A stretch of DNA of 64,000 nt from Mortierella alpina (GCA_029449245.1 JANATF010000009.1:186001-250000), one strand, 5' to 3'. Counted from the stretch's first letter, positions 1 to 11,879 are shown. A program made the numbers and translations. Notes: a model not told the origin generated them from the sequence alone.

Positions 1-183
1 CCATGAGTTGTGTACGGATGGATATTAATAATACCATATGCACAGCATAACCCATTGAATTACCCGAGTGAATACAGCCCAACGGACAAAAAAAACGCTG
101 TTCTTCTGCAAGTTCTTCCCAATGTACCCTTTTTGTCAAGAGAAACAAGCCCAAACAGCAAATCATGCGACCAGCTGCCTTAC

Positions 184-2165
184 CAGTGAGTAAAAGAACA
201 GACAAACGGCCGTTCTTGCGTATGGGTCCTCTGGTGACTCTTCAGGTTAAAGGGCCGCGTAAAGTACTTGTCGCACTGGGGGCACTTGTGTTTTGCTGGG
301 GTCGTCCTCTTCTTGCTGCTGCCATTGTTCACACTGCCCGCGGTGGCAGTGTTGGCTGGGGTGGCGGGGGCGATGCTGGAAATAGTATCAGAATGGCTGC
401 TTTCGCCTGAATTCATTCCCGGCTGAGAAGCACCCATCTCCAAATATCTGGCTTTGCTGTGGGAGCCTTGCTGAGGAACCCATGTGAAGGACGATCCATG
501 CCGTTGCTCCTCTGCAGGGTCATGCTCGAGATGGCCTCGCGTGTCGATGATGTAGCCAGTGCCATGCTCTGATGACCCCGAGCTGGATTCGGGTCGAGGT
601 AAGAGGCTGGGCAAGGAGCGCGATGGATGGCCTTGCAGCTGTTGGTGGGCATGCCCTTGGTTAGTCGTGCCAGCGGGTCCGTTTTGAAGGTGCAGGGATT
701 CAGAGGCATCTGCATCATCAAAATCGGCTTCATCCATGAGCTCGTCCACGTTATCCTCTTCAGACTCGTCGTCTGCCCGATCCTCTCTTCTGTCAATATC
801 CTCCTCGTCATCGTCGTTCTCGAATCCCTCTCCATGTCCCTCGTCTTGGTGTCGAGCTTCGTTCACGTCGCGATGGTGGTTGTGAGTTGAGTATTTTCTA
901 TCACCGTTCACAAAGGTGTTGGCGTTGGCTTCCTCGGCATGAGCCTGCGCAGGCGTTGCTTTGCCCCTTGCGGGACCATGGTTCTCATTAGCTCCCATGG
1001 GTCCCATAGCTGCAGAGTGGGATCTGTGGTGGTGTTCTCCTTCTGGGAATGGCCTCTTGAAGGACGGACTCTGCTGCTGAGGGTCCCGTGGCGACGGGCT
1101 GGAGGAAAAGGTGCTTTGGGCTTTGCTTGTGTCCAAGGTCGGCTTGGAGATCGGGGTGTGTTCGTTATCTAGACGGGGCGCGCAGCACAGGGGGGAAGCA
1201 GAGTGGCATTTAGTTTTATGCAAGTCAGTTGTAGTTTTGGGGAGTCTGAGCTCGAGATCATAGGATGGAGTGCACTCAAACAGCGACGATAGAAGCGTGA
1301 GAGAGGAAGGGTGTGTGCGTGTGTGTGTGTGTCTGTGTCTGTGTGTGTGTGTGTGTACATGTGTGAGAGAGAGATAGAAAGATAGAGAGATAGAGAGAAA
1401 AATAAAAGGAGGGAGAGATGAAGACAACCGTGCAATGAAATCCTTTGGAGCAGTAGCAAAAGAAGAGAGAAAGAGAGAGAAAGAGAGAGAAAGGATGGGG
1501 TGCTTGCAGATGACCCAAGCAACGGGAACAGACAGAAAGAGAAAGAGAAATAGAGCGCGAGGGAGCGTGAAGTGCGTGTGTGTGTGTGTGTGCATGTGTG
1601 TGGGTGTGCTGGGTGTCAGCTATTCAATGGATGGCAGGTCCCTCGTCTTACCTTGGCTTTCTGCTGTGGGATGCATACGAGTATGCTCGGTCGGGTATGG
1701 CCGCTGCTGCTGCTGCTGTGCTAACGTGTGCTCTTGCGAGTAAAGTGGCTGTGGGTGTGACTGAGGAGTGGAAAGGGGGTGGAGATGCGTCTGTTGCTGC
1801 TGCTGCTGCTGCTGCTGGCTGTGGTATTCTCGGGCTATCGCGCTGGAAAGGGCGGGAGAAGCTGTGGAGGTGGGAGAGCCGATTGCAGAGGCAGGGGAGG
1901 ATTTAAAAGCAAAGGAGGCGCTTTTCATTGAGCGAGACGATATCTTTTTTCCCGCAGACGACCCTGGACGAGTTTTGTAGACAAGCGACGGGAACGGGTC
2001 TTGGACACGCACAGCCGCAGCAGAGGAAAAGGAGGACTTTTGGGAGGGACCGCGCTTGCGAGCAGTGACAGGGGCAGAGAGAGCAGCACCGACAGGGGAC
2101 GCAGTAGAAACGGTTGCAGACGAGGACGATGACGAGAAGGAGGCAGAGGATGCGCTGATGGTCAT
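184..2165 (-). CDS. C2H2 zinc-finger transcription factor, 3' end beyond the window
   Basis: Predicted nuclear DNA-binding regulator. Two exons are visible: 2165..1652 (starts [10 protein letters not shown]) and 1168..184. The 483-nt intron uses GTAAG and CTAG and joins in phase 1 to give ...AESQ-DNEHTP. Exon 1 is low-complexity Ser/Ala with two Gln runs. Exon 2 has a long acidic stretch ([15 protein letters not shown]...) and ends in one complete finger, CPQCDKYF...HQRTH (CX2CX12HX3H), and the start of a second, [10 protein letters not shown] donor at 183/182 follows TG, so the next exon should supply the third base of a Cys codon to make CSFTHC. The open frame continues upstream of 1168 but there consists of CA repeats and is treated as intron. 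At least 499 residues; the remaining finger lies off the left edge. The target genes cannot be read from the sequence. Confidence 0.85.
1310..1362. repeat. GT/CA microsatellite inside the zinc-finger gene intron
   Basis: An imperfect run of GT units with CT interruptions lies in the 483-nt intron, followed by a GAGATA-rich stretch to about 1400. On the sense (minus) strand it is a CA/CT-rich tract upstream of the 3' splice site at 1169. Confidence 0.85.
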
Positions 2166-2722
2166 AATCACGCTCTCGTGGGTTGTTCCTGTCGAAGTTG
2201 GGGAGGCGAGCGAGAACGGAGTGAGGACCGGGGAGGGGGAAGGAGGAAGGGGTATGCTGCACACGAGAGGGAGTGGGAGAGTGAGTGAGTGAGGGCGAGA
2301 GAGAGAGGGCTGTGAGTGTGTGGGAGTGACGAGGCGGATGAATGAACAGAGAGAGAGAGAATGAAGGGACGAAAACAAAAAAAGACGAGACACGGGAAGG
2401 ATTAGTTGGATGGACTGATGGACTGATGGACTGATCGCTCAACTGAATGATTCCATGGGACGGGACGAGCGAGAGGATGGGAGTGGTGGGAAAAGAGTAA
2501 AAAGAAAAACAAGGTCGGATAGAGTTGTTTATATCCGATGGAGGTGCGTCTGCTGTGTGCGAGTTGCGCTATGGGTGTGTGCTGTTGACACTGCGGACTG
2601 TGTGTATGCAGCTGCGAGGCGATTGGTGGTGGTGTGGTGGCAGAAGACAGGGTATGCCGCTGTGGATACCTTGCTTGCTGAGCACGCTCTGCCGCCCAGC
2701 TGTCGTCGTTGGTTGCTGCTGC

Positions 2723-2785
2723 TGCCCTTGCTGTCCTTGCTGTCCTTGCTGTCCGTTTGCTGTCCGTTTGCTGTCCTTGCTGTCC
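2723..2785 (-). repeat. GGACAGCAA minisatellite in the zinc-finger gene leader
   Basis: About six copies of a 9-10 bp unit reading GGACAGCAA or GGACAGCAAAC on the minus strand, the sense strand of the zinc-finger gene. It lies 560-620 nt upstream of that gene's ATG. The same unit in sense orientation recurs at 32391-32413 ahead of the zinc transporter. Confidence 0.85.
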
Positions 2786-3291
2786 ACACTAGGCTGGCAC
2801 ACAGCGAGCAGGAGGATGGGGGAGAGGGACGAGAAAGGGACAGGCGATATCGAGAAAAGGGGGACAACGACGAGCGAGAACACGAACGAGAAGGAGCAGG
2901 AGGGACACAGAGAGAAAGCGAGAAAGAGAGAGGGGGGAATAAAATAATAATATTAAAAATGTGTATAGTATACACAAAAAAAGAGAATGTGCGAGAAAAG
3001 AGCGATGCGGTCGAGAAGCGGCGATGCGCACATGTGGCCGAGTGCGAGATGGACAATGAGCAAAGCGAGACACACCTCCTTGCAGGCTGCGTGGGTCTGT
3101 GTCTGTCTGTGGCTCTAGAGCAGCTGTCTGGAGGAGCTAGCGAGGGAGGAGCAGATGTAGGGGGTGTGTGTTGTGGGGGGACGAGAGCGACACTTTGGAG
3201 GGTAGCCAACAAGCTAAGCTGGCAACAACACAAAGCGAGGGAGAGAACCGCGCGCCAAAAGAGAGGCAATGGCCCGAGATAAAGCGACGAC

Positions 3292-3322
3292 AAGGGACGA
3301 GAGGGACGAGAGGGACGAGAGA
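3292..3322. repeat. GGGACGAGA short tandem repeat
   Basis: Three near-perfect copies of the 9-mer GGGACGAGA followed by GA-rich sequence, in the gene-free region upstream of the zinc-finger gene. Seen directly. Confidence 0.8.
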
Positions 3323-6300
3323 AAAGAGAGATGGGCAGACACACAGACAGACGGACAGGCAAAGTGCAAGGGGAGGGTGAGATGGGGGGTGGGCAGAAAG
3401 AGGGCGCGAGGGCGCTTGCTTCAGCACAGAGGCTGGAGGTGCGTCTCAACCCAATTAATCACTTGCCAATGGGTGCTCTCCCTCTCGAATTTTTTCTCAA
3501 GAAGGGTTCTCCTTTTGGTCTGGGTTGGAGGGGTCGACACAACACTAAAGAGAGTGCGTATTGGATTGACGTCAAGGCCGTCTCGGGCAACGTTGTTGTG
3601 TACAGTACATGAGGATGTACCGTGTGCTGTAGGAAGACAGGAGAGAGAGCGCGCGCGAGAGAGAGAGAGAGAGCACAGAAAGAGGAGAGAGGATGCATTG
3701 CTTTTTTGACCAACAACAAAAAAAAACGAGATAGAGGAACAGGGAAGGATATTCCCTCGAGGGCAAGCGTAGCCAAACACAAAAAGGAAAACGACGACAA
3801 CGACAAGGCACAACAGAGTGCGACCCAACGAGACGCACAGAAAAGGGGCATGGGCAGGAGAGAGAGAGAGAGGGGCATGGATTGCCCATGAGCTTATTTC
3901 CATGGTCTTTTTTTTTCCATGGGGGTGGGCCTTACCTTTATTGTTGCATGCACATGTACATGTATGTGCCTGTAGATGAACAAGTGATAGGCAAAGATCA
4001 GACGAGGAAAGCAGACAACAGAAAAGAAGCAGTAGTGGCGCAGGAGACGTGGACCAAAAAAAAAAAAAAAAAGCGACGAGCGATGTGAGTGTGCGACTGG
4101 GAGAGAGAGAGAAAGACAGAGTGAGAGAGCGAGAGAGAAGGAGGGCTGAGAGAAAGAACAAACGAGATGTATTATATGAGCAGAGGAGCAGTGGAGAGTG
4201 AAAAAAAAGAAAAACAGAAAGTGAGAGAGAGAGAGAGAGAAGGAGAGAGGAGAACGAGAAAGAGTGCGATCAAATATATAAAGAGGTGTGAAGGGTGTGT
4301 GCTAGGGAAGCGAGGGAAACACCGAAATGGGCTGCGCTTTCTCTGTTATGCTTGCAGATTATGTGTTGTGCCAGAGCAATTCACTCACCCACAGATCAAC
4401 GCCAGGATCTTCTCACCCACCCGCAAACGAACAAGATTACAAGTGCCAATGTACACCCCTATGCACGACCTTCTCGGGCGCCCTTTTTCCTTCGTCCTTG
4501 CACGCCCATCGAAAAAGAAAAAGAAGAAAAAGAAAATCAGGGTAGACTATTGTATTCACGCACAAGTCTATACAGATGAGACGGTAGGCTTTTCATATAC
4601 ATTGTATTTTGCTTTTCCTTCTTGTGAGCCCTGGTTTCGATTGCATCCATTCCATACGTTGCATATATCCTACATACTCGATCCTGAAGGCAGTGCGAGA
4701 TGCACCGGCACGCATACTATCAGCACTATAGAAACGACGGACGGTGGGATAGATCCTGAGTCTTCTCTGGCGCATGTTGTTCGCTTTTTTTTATTTGTTA
4801 TTTGCACGCCGCTGTGTGTGCGAGTGTGTATGTGAGAGTGTGTGTGTGTGTGCTTGGTTGCGATGTTGGGGTCCCTCCTCCCTCCTCCCCCCCCTCCCTC
4901 TCTCTCTACAGGACAACATCACTGGTCCACCTTCTGCCTTTCGTCGTTTTTTCTTCCTTGCATTTTTAACGGGGACCCTGCTCTAGCATTGCCCTCGACC
5001 ATGTTTCCGTGTTTCCATGCTTCCTCTCGTTCCTGTGCCCAATGAGACACTTTTTTTTATTTTGCTCGAGCACAAAAATTTGAATGACAGTGCATGCAGC
5101 AAGGGTTGAGTTGGGCATGAGTATGGCAACAAACAAAATAAACCATTATCGCGTCCTACAGTACTTGTTTCTCCTGTTCCGCACCACCCTCTTCCTTCAA
5201 AAAACCAAAAAGTCGATAGACATCGTTCCGCACATGAGAGACCACGTCAAAATGGAAAAACACGCACCAGGGGGTTTCTCCTTTCCCTTTGGTCGTGACA
5301 ATTGCCCTTTTGGTGCTGTGTTCATGGGCGACACACGCTTGTGCAACTTGGCGCCCCTACCAACCAAGCCAAGAAAAAAAAACTGAAGGAAAATTGAAAG
5401 GGGGGACAGAGAGAGAAATGTGCGTCATTGATGAACAAGCAAGGATCCAAGAATGAAAATGAAAGCAATTGGCGCGTAAGATAGTGAGTCCCAGATGGGC
5501 TGAAGAAGTGCTGTACATATACAATGGCCCAGAGCATGGATGTCGAGGCAGGAAGAGAGAGAAAAAAAAGGGGTGGGGGCGCCTTCTGCGAACCACAGCA
5601 CTTTACTGTTGTCCATGCCTACCGGGGAAATACTTACGTTTCGACCTAGGCAGTGGTGGCTGTGAGCGCATTCTATCCAAAATCGGCTATTCTATAGAGA
5701 TCTGTCATGCAGCATATGATAGTCGATAAGAGGAAACCTAACTTTATGTTTGCACTAGCGTGTCTGTAAGAGTAAGCACGCCAAAAAAAATAATAGGAAA
5801 AGAAAAAAAAAAGGCACACAGCATGCATTGCACGAAGAGACCCAGGGCCTGGGCCCTTGCGTAGCGTCTATTGTCGCCCTTGAATGTTCAGAGCAACTGA
5901 TGTTCGCGACTGCGACAGCGACATCTTGGCCCATGGGAGAGGATGGATCAATATTTTTATATAATCCCGGGTCAACAAAAAAAAAGTCGCTCTGCTTAGT
6001 ACCAGCTCCCATCGCATTATCATTTGCATCGCACCATTGCAGCTGTTTGGTGGTACGACCTTTCAGCAACAATAACACGCGCTGCGGATATACGCATTTT
6101 AAAAAAATTGCGAAGGAGAACTCAATTGAGAGGGTGTCGACTCGACCATCCGCATGCTTAACATGAAGAGAAACAGATAGCATCTCATGCAATGGGCCAT
6201 CCATCGTTTTTTTTTTCAAGCCTAGATCGTGAAACAAGTTTCTTGCAGCATACCGGGCTTATAGTCCCTCTCTACCCATTGCAGACCTAATAAGGTGTGG

Positions 6301-8537
6301 AAAGGAGGTAGAAGAGGGAGAGATGGACATCGTGAAGACTTGCAAGCGCTTGCTCCAACGGAAAAACACCAGGCTCTTTGTTCGTCAACAGACGACAGAC
6401 TGGAATAGTGGCAGAGCATAGTTTTTTTTATGCACACGCGCTCCTGTTGCCTTGGGGACATTACTTTGTTTTTAGTGTTGTGCTGGCTTTCACTTGTATC
6501 AAATGTTACACACGCCAATTCGGCAAAAAAGGAAGGATCTTCAATGGAAGGCTACATGATAATTCAACGTATCATGCATGCAAGTATAGCAAGTATCCCC
6601 CCATTGCGGCGCGCACTAGCAGATGCATCAACACATCGTCAAACCACCTTACAGCAAAACATACAAAAAACAAAAAACAAAATAAATAGCTGGCACAGTG
6701 GTGTGTCTCCTCCCACTTGAAAAAACTCAAACTAGAGCATAGAGTGGCGTTTAGGTTCGTGGTCAAGTTGTTGAGTACCCCATTTGACCTCTAATTGACC
6801 CGGACCTGATCGAGTTCACAAGCCCTTTCGATGAGTACTCTATATTTCCACGCGAATCCGACTGCATGCCGAAGTGTCATTTTTGTCCTGTGTACGTGTG
6901 TGTATGTCTGTACCCGCAGAAATGAGCCATAATAGGGGTTTGAATAGCGCGCCCAACAAGTTCTCACAGTGCATATCAACACCCACCACGCCGCAGTGAC
7001 AGTGCGACAGTGCGAGAGTAAAGCATAGCATTGGGTTTGCCCGTGTCAAGGCGACGAATTGCTGCGCCTGCCTCGCTTGCTTGAAGGAGGCTGTCTTGTC
7101 TAGACGGCCGATTGTCGGCACAGCATTGGTCCTTTATTTCCCTCAAAGGCCTGTGCCAGGACAACACATGTTTCTCGCCCTTCCGTATTTTTTCTTTTCC
7201 TGTCTTGCTAACAAGGCTCATCGTCAAAGAAACGATGCAAATGGCCCATGTGTCATGTATGTACTTGTACTCAATTGGATACAAGTCTAGTATGCGAGAC
7301 CCACAAGCGTCTTTTTTTTATCACTCGGCCAAAAGTTGCTGTGTTGGGATGCTTCAGCTGAAAGGCGCCTCTTGCCCGCACAGATGCACAGTGGTGTCAA
7401 CACGACCACTCTGAGACTCTTTTACGCCCATCTGTTATGTCGCGCAACTGCTTCTGGCGCTCTCGCAGCAAACGTAAAACGGAAAAAACGCCGTGGCGTT
7501 GGGGAGAAACTGGGTCAAGCAATTCTCCGGGCGATACTTTCGCTATAGACTACCGTATTACTCTATTGAAGCAAAAAGGTGTACCGCTGAGTGCATAATA
7601 CCACCACCACGAGTACACCCATCGGGCCTGGTGGCTGTGCATGGATATGGCCCTACGATGTACTCTACATGTGAATTGATCAGTCCTCATCGCGTCCAAC
7701 GGATGCGTAATCTAGAACAGCCGAACGAGGCATCGACGGCCATCTGGTCTTCCAGCGCAGCTTTTGTCGTTTTGTCGTTGGCGGAGATTTCGATGACACC
7801 ATCCTCTCCTCTGCCGTGGGACCCATCGGATTATCGAGACTTGCGGTTGGCTCGTAGGACATGACTCTCGGTGATCCTCCGCTCGCATTCGAGCGGCGCC
7901 CTTGACGTTCCTGTGCCCATCTCCCTTGTGCTCTCCCATCCCTCCGTGTCCCCCTTCTTCGCTGCCCGGTGTGGGCCGGGATGGTACATTAGCGCCATAG
8001 CGGGCATTGGAAAGACCTCTCTCCTGCTGCACAAGGGCATCAACTCCTGCGCGTGGTCGCCGACTCCTTTTATAACTCCCTCTCGCTGCCCTAGGCATGG
8101 TTTTTTTTTTGTTTTGTTTTTTGGCCTCTGGCCTATCATTCCACTGTGGGCAACGGCCCCCTGGCCCTGCGCTTCGAACGTCTAGCAACTCCAGAAAGCC
8201 ATCTCGCACCTTAGAACCTATCGTTCACCCCATTGCTCATCGACGCGAGTCGCCTTGCTGTAGGATGTCGTATTGCGGCATGGACCCCCACCATTCGCAA
8301 TGCTTCGGATCGTTGCTGTAGATGTGCCCTGAGGGGACAAGGAGGAAGGCCTCAAGTGCTGGTTACTTCCTCCTTGCACTCCCTGAGGTCTGAGTAACGC
8401 TGGACCACTTTCCCTACCCTTTTTCCTCTCGCATCGTCCTTTTTTATTTTCTTTTTCTTCTGCATTCCTCCATTGATCTCAATCCATCCAGGCACACATC
8501 ATTTCTTTTTTTTTCACACCATTCAGGACATCCAGCC

Positions 8538-9530
8538 ATGTTTTTGCTCATCCCGTCGCTGGCGATTCTTTTGACGACTCTGTCGCCTATGGTGGTCCGA
8601 GCGCAGGACGCGAACTGCTCGGCCGTCTACAATGATTTCACGCCGTCTCCGACTCTCCAGGGCTTGTACCAAAAATGCTACACCGATCAGCTCTTCAACG
8701 CTGCCCTCGTCGCCGAGGGAATCGACCCAGACTACAATCAAGTCCTGACCCGGCTCTGTACAAAGCCAGCCGCTTGTTCACAATCAACCTTGACCGAGGC
8801 CACCCAACACTACATTACTGCCTGTGCTGCCTCCATCGACGCCGAGGCCGTCAATGGCAACATTCTCCAAACGGGCAAAAACGCGCTCGAGATCTTCTTT
8901 GCGGATCCCATCCGCTCCATTTACTGTACCCAGGATCCTAACCCGAACAGCGCGTCACCACCTCCACCACCTCCTCCACCACCACCAGCACTACCCGCCG
9001 TCGTGCCACCGTCATACTGTCTCGCCAAGGCCGTTCCTAGCAGTACACAAACCCCTCGGTTCACCACGCACTTGGTCCTGTACTTGACCTCGGGTGACAT
9101 CCGCGCGAACCAGAGACCGTTCTTTGAAGCATTGGAGCCGGCCGATACGTGCTCGATCTGTTCACAACTGGCTCTGAAGGAGTCGGTCACCTTTCTGTCC
9201 GAGAACCTGATGCCTCGGATCGGACCCTTTTATACCCCCGGATTTGTTCAGTATTGGACTCAGCTCGTGGCGACATATAATACGCAGTGTAAAACGGCCA
9301 TTGTTCAGGAATGGCCCGAGGGCACTTTGAATGAGACGATCGTCCAGGGCTTAGCTCCCACGGGAGCTTCTCCCTCGGCACCCAATACCACGTTGCCCTC
9401 AGCGAGCGCGACCACGACCGCGTCGGCACATCCCCAGGCACATAGCGGGGCTACGACGGACATGGAGGTGATGTCGTTGAGCTCGATCGCTGTCTTGGTC
9501 GGCAGCATTCTGATCTCGGGCGCACTTTAA
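8538..9530 (+). CDS. Secreted, probably GPI-anchored Cys-rich surface protein
   Basis: Single-exon gene of 330 aa. The N-terminus is a signal peptide (MFLLIPSLAILLTTLSPMVV, cleavage near RA-QD). Two Cys-containing halves follow: about residues 25-130 with CTKPAAC and CAAS motifs, and about 155-260 with SYC, CSIC and TQC motifs. A run of ten prolines joins them. The C-terminus is Ser/Thr/Ala-rich and ends in a hydrophobic tail (SSIAVLVGSILISGAL) typical of GPI addition. The arrangement recalls fungal GPI-anchored DUF7729-type proteins; that comparison is from memory and unverified. Probable location is the outer plasma membrane or cell wall; the role is unknown. The ATG at 8538 is preceded by a T-rich leader. 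Its 3' end faces the gene ending at 9797, with 266 nt between stops. Confidence 0.85.
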   Translation: MFLLIPSLAILLTTLSPMVVRAQDANCSAVYNDFTPSPTLQGLYQKCYTDQLFNAALVAEGIDPDYNQVLTRLCTKPAACSQSTLTEATQHYITACAASIDAEAVNGNILQTGKNALEIFFADPIRSIYCTQDPNPNSASPPPPPPPPPPALPAVVPPSYCLAKAVPSSTQTPRFTTHLVLYLTSGDIRANQRPFFEALEPADTCSICSQLALKESVTFLSENLMPRIGPFYTPGFVQYWTQLVATYNTQCKTAIVQEWPEGTLNETIVQGLAPTGASPSAPNTTLPSASATTTASAHPQAHSGATTDMEVMSLSSIAVLVGSILISGAL

Positions 9531-9796
9531 AGAGAGATGACCGAGGAGTCATAAAAAATACATACATATAGTAATAAATGTATACCTTACTCTCTGTTTG
9601 CTGCTACCGCCCTCAAAGACAACTGCAGTGCGAGTGGGGGGTAATGAGGAGAGGAAGGGAGGAGCATTTGTTTTGGTTACTGCAACGGCTTCAAAAAAGC
9701 GCGCCGTGCCTTTGCCATCCCTCTTCCCTCCCCTCAAAAATCAGGAGACGCAGAAAAGAAAACAAGTATATGTATATAAAAAAAAAAGAGAGACGC

Positions 9797-11833
9797 TCAT
9801 TCATTTTTCTTGGATGCTAATGCAGTCGAGGACTCTAGCGCGTTCCTCGCAGGGGTATCTAGGTCGGATCCAGTCCTGGGATCCATCTTGTTGTTGTTCT
9901 TGTCATGGTTGCCATTGTTGGTATTGCTGTTGTTGTGGATGCCAGTCATCTTTTCCTGCTCGAGCACCTCTGCCTCAAGACTCTCCAGTAGTTCCTTGTC
10001 CTCAATATCCCATCCCAGCCCTTCTTCATCATCCCCATCCCCTTCCTCCGCCGCATGAGCGCCTGTATACGACTCCCGGATGGAAAGCTGACTCACTTGC
10101 ATGGAGACCGAACCCTCCAGGTCGTCATCATCGTTCGAGATCTCATCTACCGCAGCTTTGGACAGTTCCTTGTTCTTGACCTGACTCTTGCGTCGAACCA
10201 AAGTAGGGGAGGACGACAACGACGTCGACGACGACGACAGCTTTTGATGCTCCCGTCGTTTTCTTTGCTCCTTGACGGCCTGCTGAAGTTGTTGTTGCTG
10301 TAGCTGATGCTGCTGTCGTTCCTCAATCGAAAGTGCTTGCTCTTCCTCCTCATCCAGCAGTCGCAATCGCTGATGATGGTAATAAATATCGTCGTGGCTG
10401 GGCAGAGGGAGTGCATCTGCAGCTGTTTGTGCTAGGCCCGAGACCATATCCATGGTCCGCTGTCGCGAATGTTGAAATCTAAGAAACGTGTCATCATCAC
10501 AAAGTACGTCAGCTTGAGTCGCTATTTAACAACAAGCCATGGTATACATGTACACCTGAAAATAGTGGAAAAGCGCCCGTTTCAGCCCTTCGGCCATTTT
10601 TTTCTTACCTATCAGAATCTGCGACATCGTTCACGACGGTTCGGATACCTCCCAAGAGTGATCCAAATCCTTTGAAGAGTGCTCGACCTGTATTGACCAA
10701 GACCTCCTCAGCCTCTGGAGGAATAAACAGACCACTGGATTCTCTCCTTAGCCTTCTCGCATCACGTTGCTCCTTGCTGAGCTGTTTCTGGAGCGTGCCT
10801 TGATCCGGATGACCCGCACTGCTGAAGCTGCTCTGGCTAGAATGACCTGCCTCGAACGAGCTCGGTACATCTCCAACACTCGACTGCGAGGACGAGCAGG
10901 TGGACAGCGATGAAAGTGAGGCGCGGTCGCCCTTCCTGGTGGAGGTTGCCACGGGTGATGCAGGTGTGTTGAGGCCATTGAGTGAGGACAATCCACTGAG
11001 ATAGGCAGGCAAGGGGCTTGTCGGACGACTGGACCCAGCCACCGCTTGACTTTCGCATCGTCCCGCATGACTGCTGGTGCTGCTTCGGCCACTCGCGAGG
11101 CCACTCGGATGACCGATACTAGTAGCTGCTGCGGAGGAGGATCCTTGCTGCAATTGCTGGTGGTGCATTGTGTTGATCTGGTGCAGGCTGATGCCGCCAC
11201 TGACGCCGCTGATGCCACTGACGCTGCCGACGACTGTGCCCCAGATGCCAGCACCTGTAGTCGAGAGTCGGTGCGAGACCGATTGGGAGCTGTGGCCGTA
11301 GAGTTGCTTCTCCTGCTCCTGGATGGTGGCGCTGGCTTCTGCCTGCTGGCGATTGCGCTCTTCGATCATCATCTGGGACCAGCGGTCCTTGAGCTGGCTC
11401 AGTTCTGACAGGTTGGTCTCCAGGTCCTCGCGCAGCTGGGCAATGCGAGCCTCCTTTTGCGCAATCACCGAGAGCAGTGCGTCGCTGTTCTGTTGAGGAA
11501 ACTCGCTGTCCGTGGGTGAGCTGACCATGGCGAGGTTGCTGCTCAGTGTCTGGATGTTCCTGGACTCGATCAGGGCGACGGAGCACTATAGTTCAAGGAG
11601 TTTGGAAGGGTAAGTTTTAGAAACAGTATCTCGCCTAGCCAAACACAACGTCCAGTGATTGTTCCTGTAAAACCTTACGCGACTCATTCTCTTGCTTCGG
11701 ACAGAGGCATTCTTCTCGCGCTCGCGCTCGTTAATCGTGCCAGAGCCAAATGAAGAGATGGAGGTGGGGGTGCCTGGGCTCTGGTCCTCGCCTGCCTCAG
11801 AAAGCTCTCCGCCAAGGTCCTCTAAACGCTGTG

Positions 11834-11879
<46 letters not shown>

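Larger units (their letters stand above)
2166..8537. other. 6.4-kb gene-free region upstream of the zinc-finger gene
   Basis: I see no supported gene here. From 2.2 to 4.3 kb the plus strand is strongly purine-rich (GAGAGA blocks near 2300, 2830-2930, 3640-3690, 3855-3875, 4095-4140 and 4220-4260), so the minus-strand leader of the zinc-finger gene would be pyrimidine-rich. Minisatellites lie at 2723-2785 and 3292-3322. From 4.3 to 7.6 kb the sequence is mixed, with A and T runs. At 7.68-8.25 kb there are coding-like codon patterns on both strands broken by stops (see findings). The last 150 nt before 8538 are pyrimidine-rich, as expected for the leader of the following plus-strand gene. Confidence 0.6.

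Noticed and set aside
1169-1595. Open frame continuing upstream of the zinc-finger exon 2, up to 471 codons in total
   Set aside because: This part encodes His/Thr and Ser/Phe/Leu repeats from CA/CT microsatellites. A good acceptor (CCGTCTAG) and a matching upstream donor place it in an intron.
7680-7862. 60-codon ATG-initiated minus ORF (MSYEPTASLDNPMG...)
   Set aside because: The better codon bias at the same place is in another frame, with no leader or conserved motif. Kept only as part of the decayed-sequence finding.
7990-8060. GIGKTSLLL resembling a P-loop
   Set aside because: The Gly expected five residues before GK is Ala, the frame is short and there are no flanking nucleotide-binding motifs. 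Mentioned only as part of the broken coding traces.
8165-8190. Minus-strand ACGTTCGAAGC resembling a tRNA B box
   Set aside because: No A box or clover-leaf stems at the right distance.
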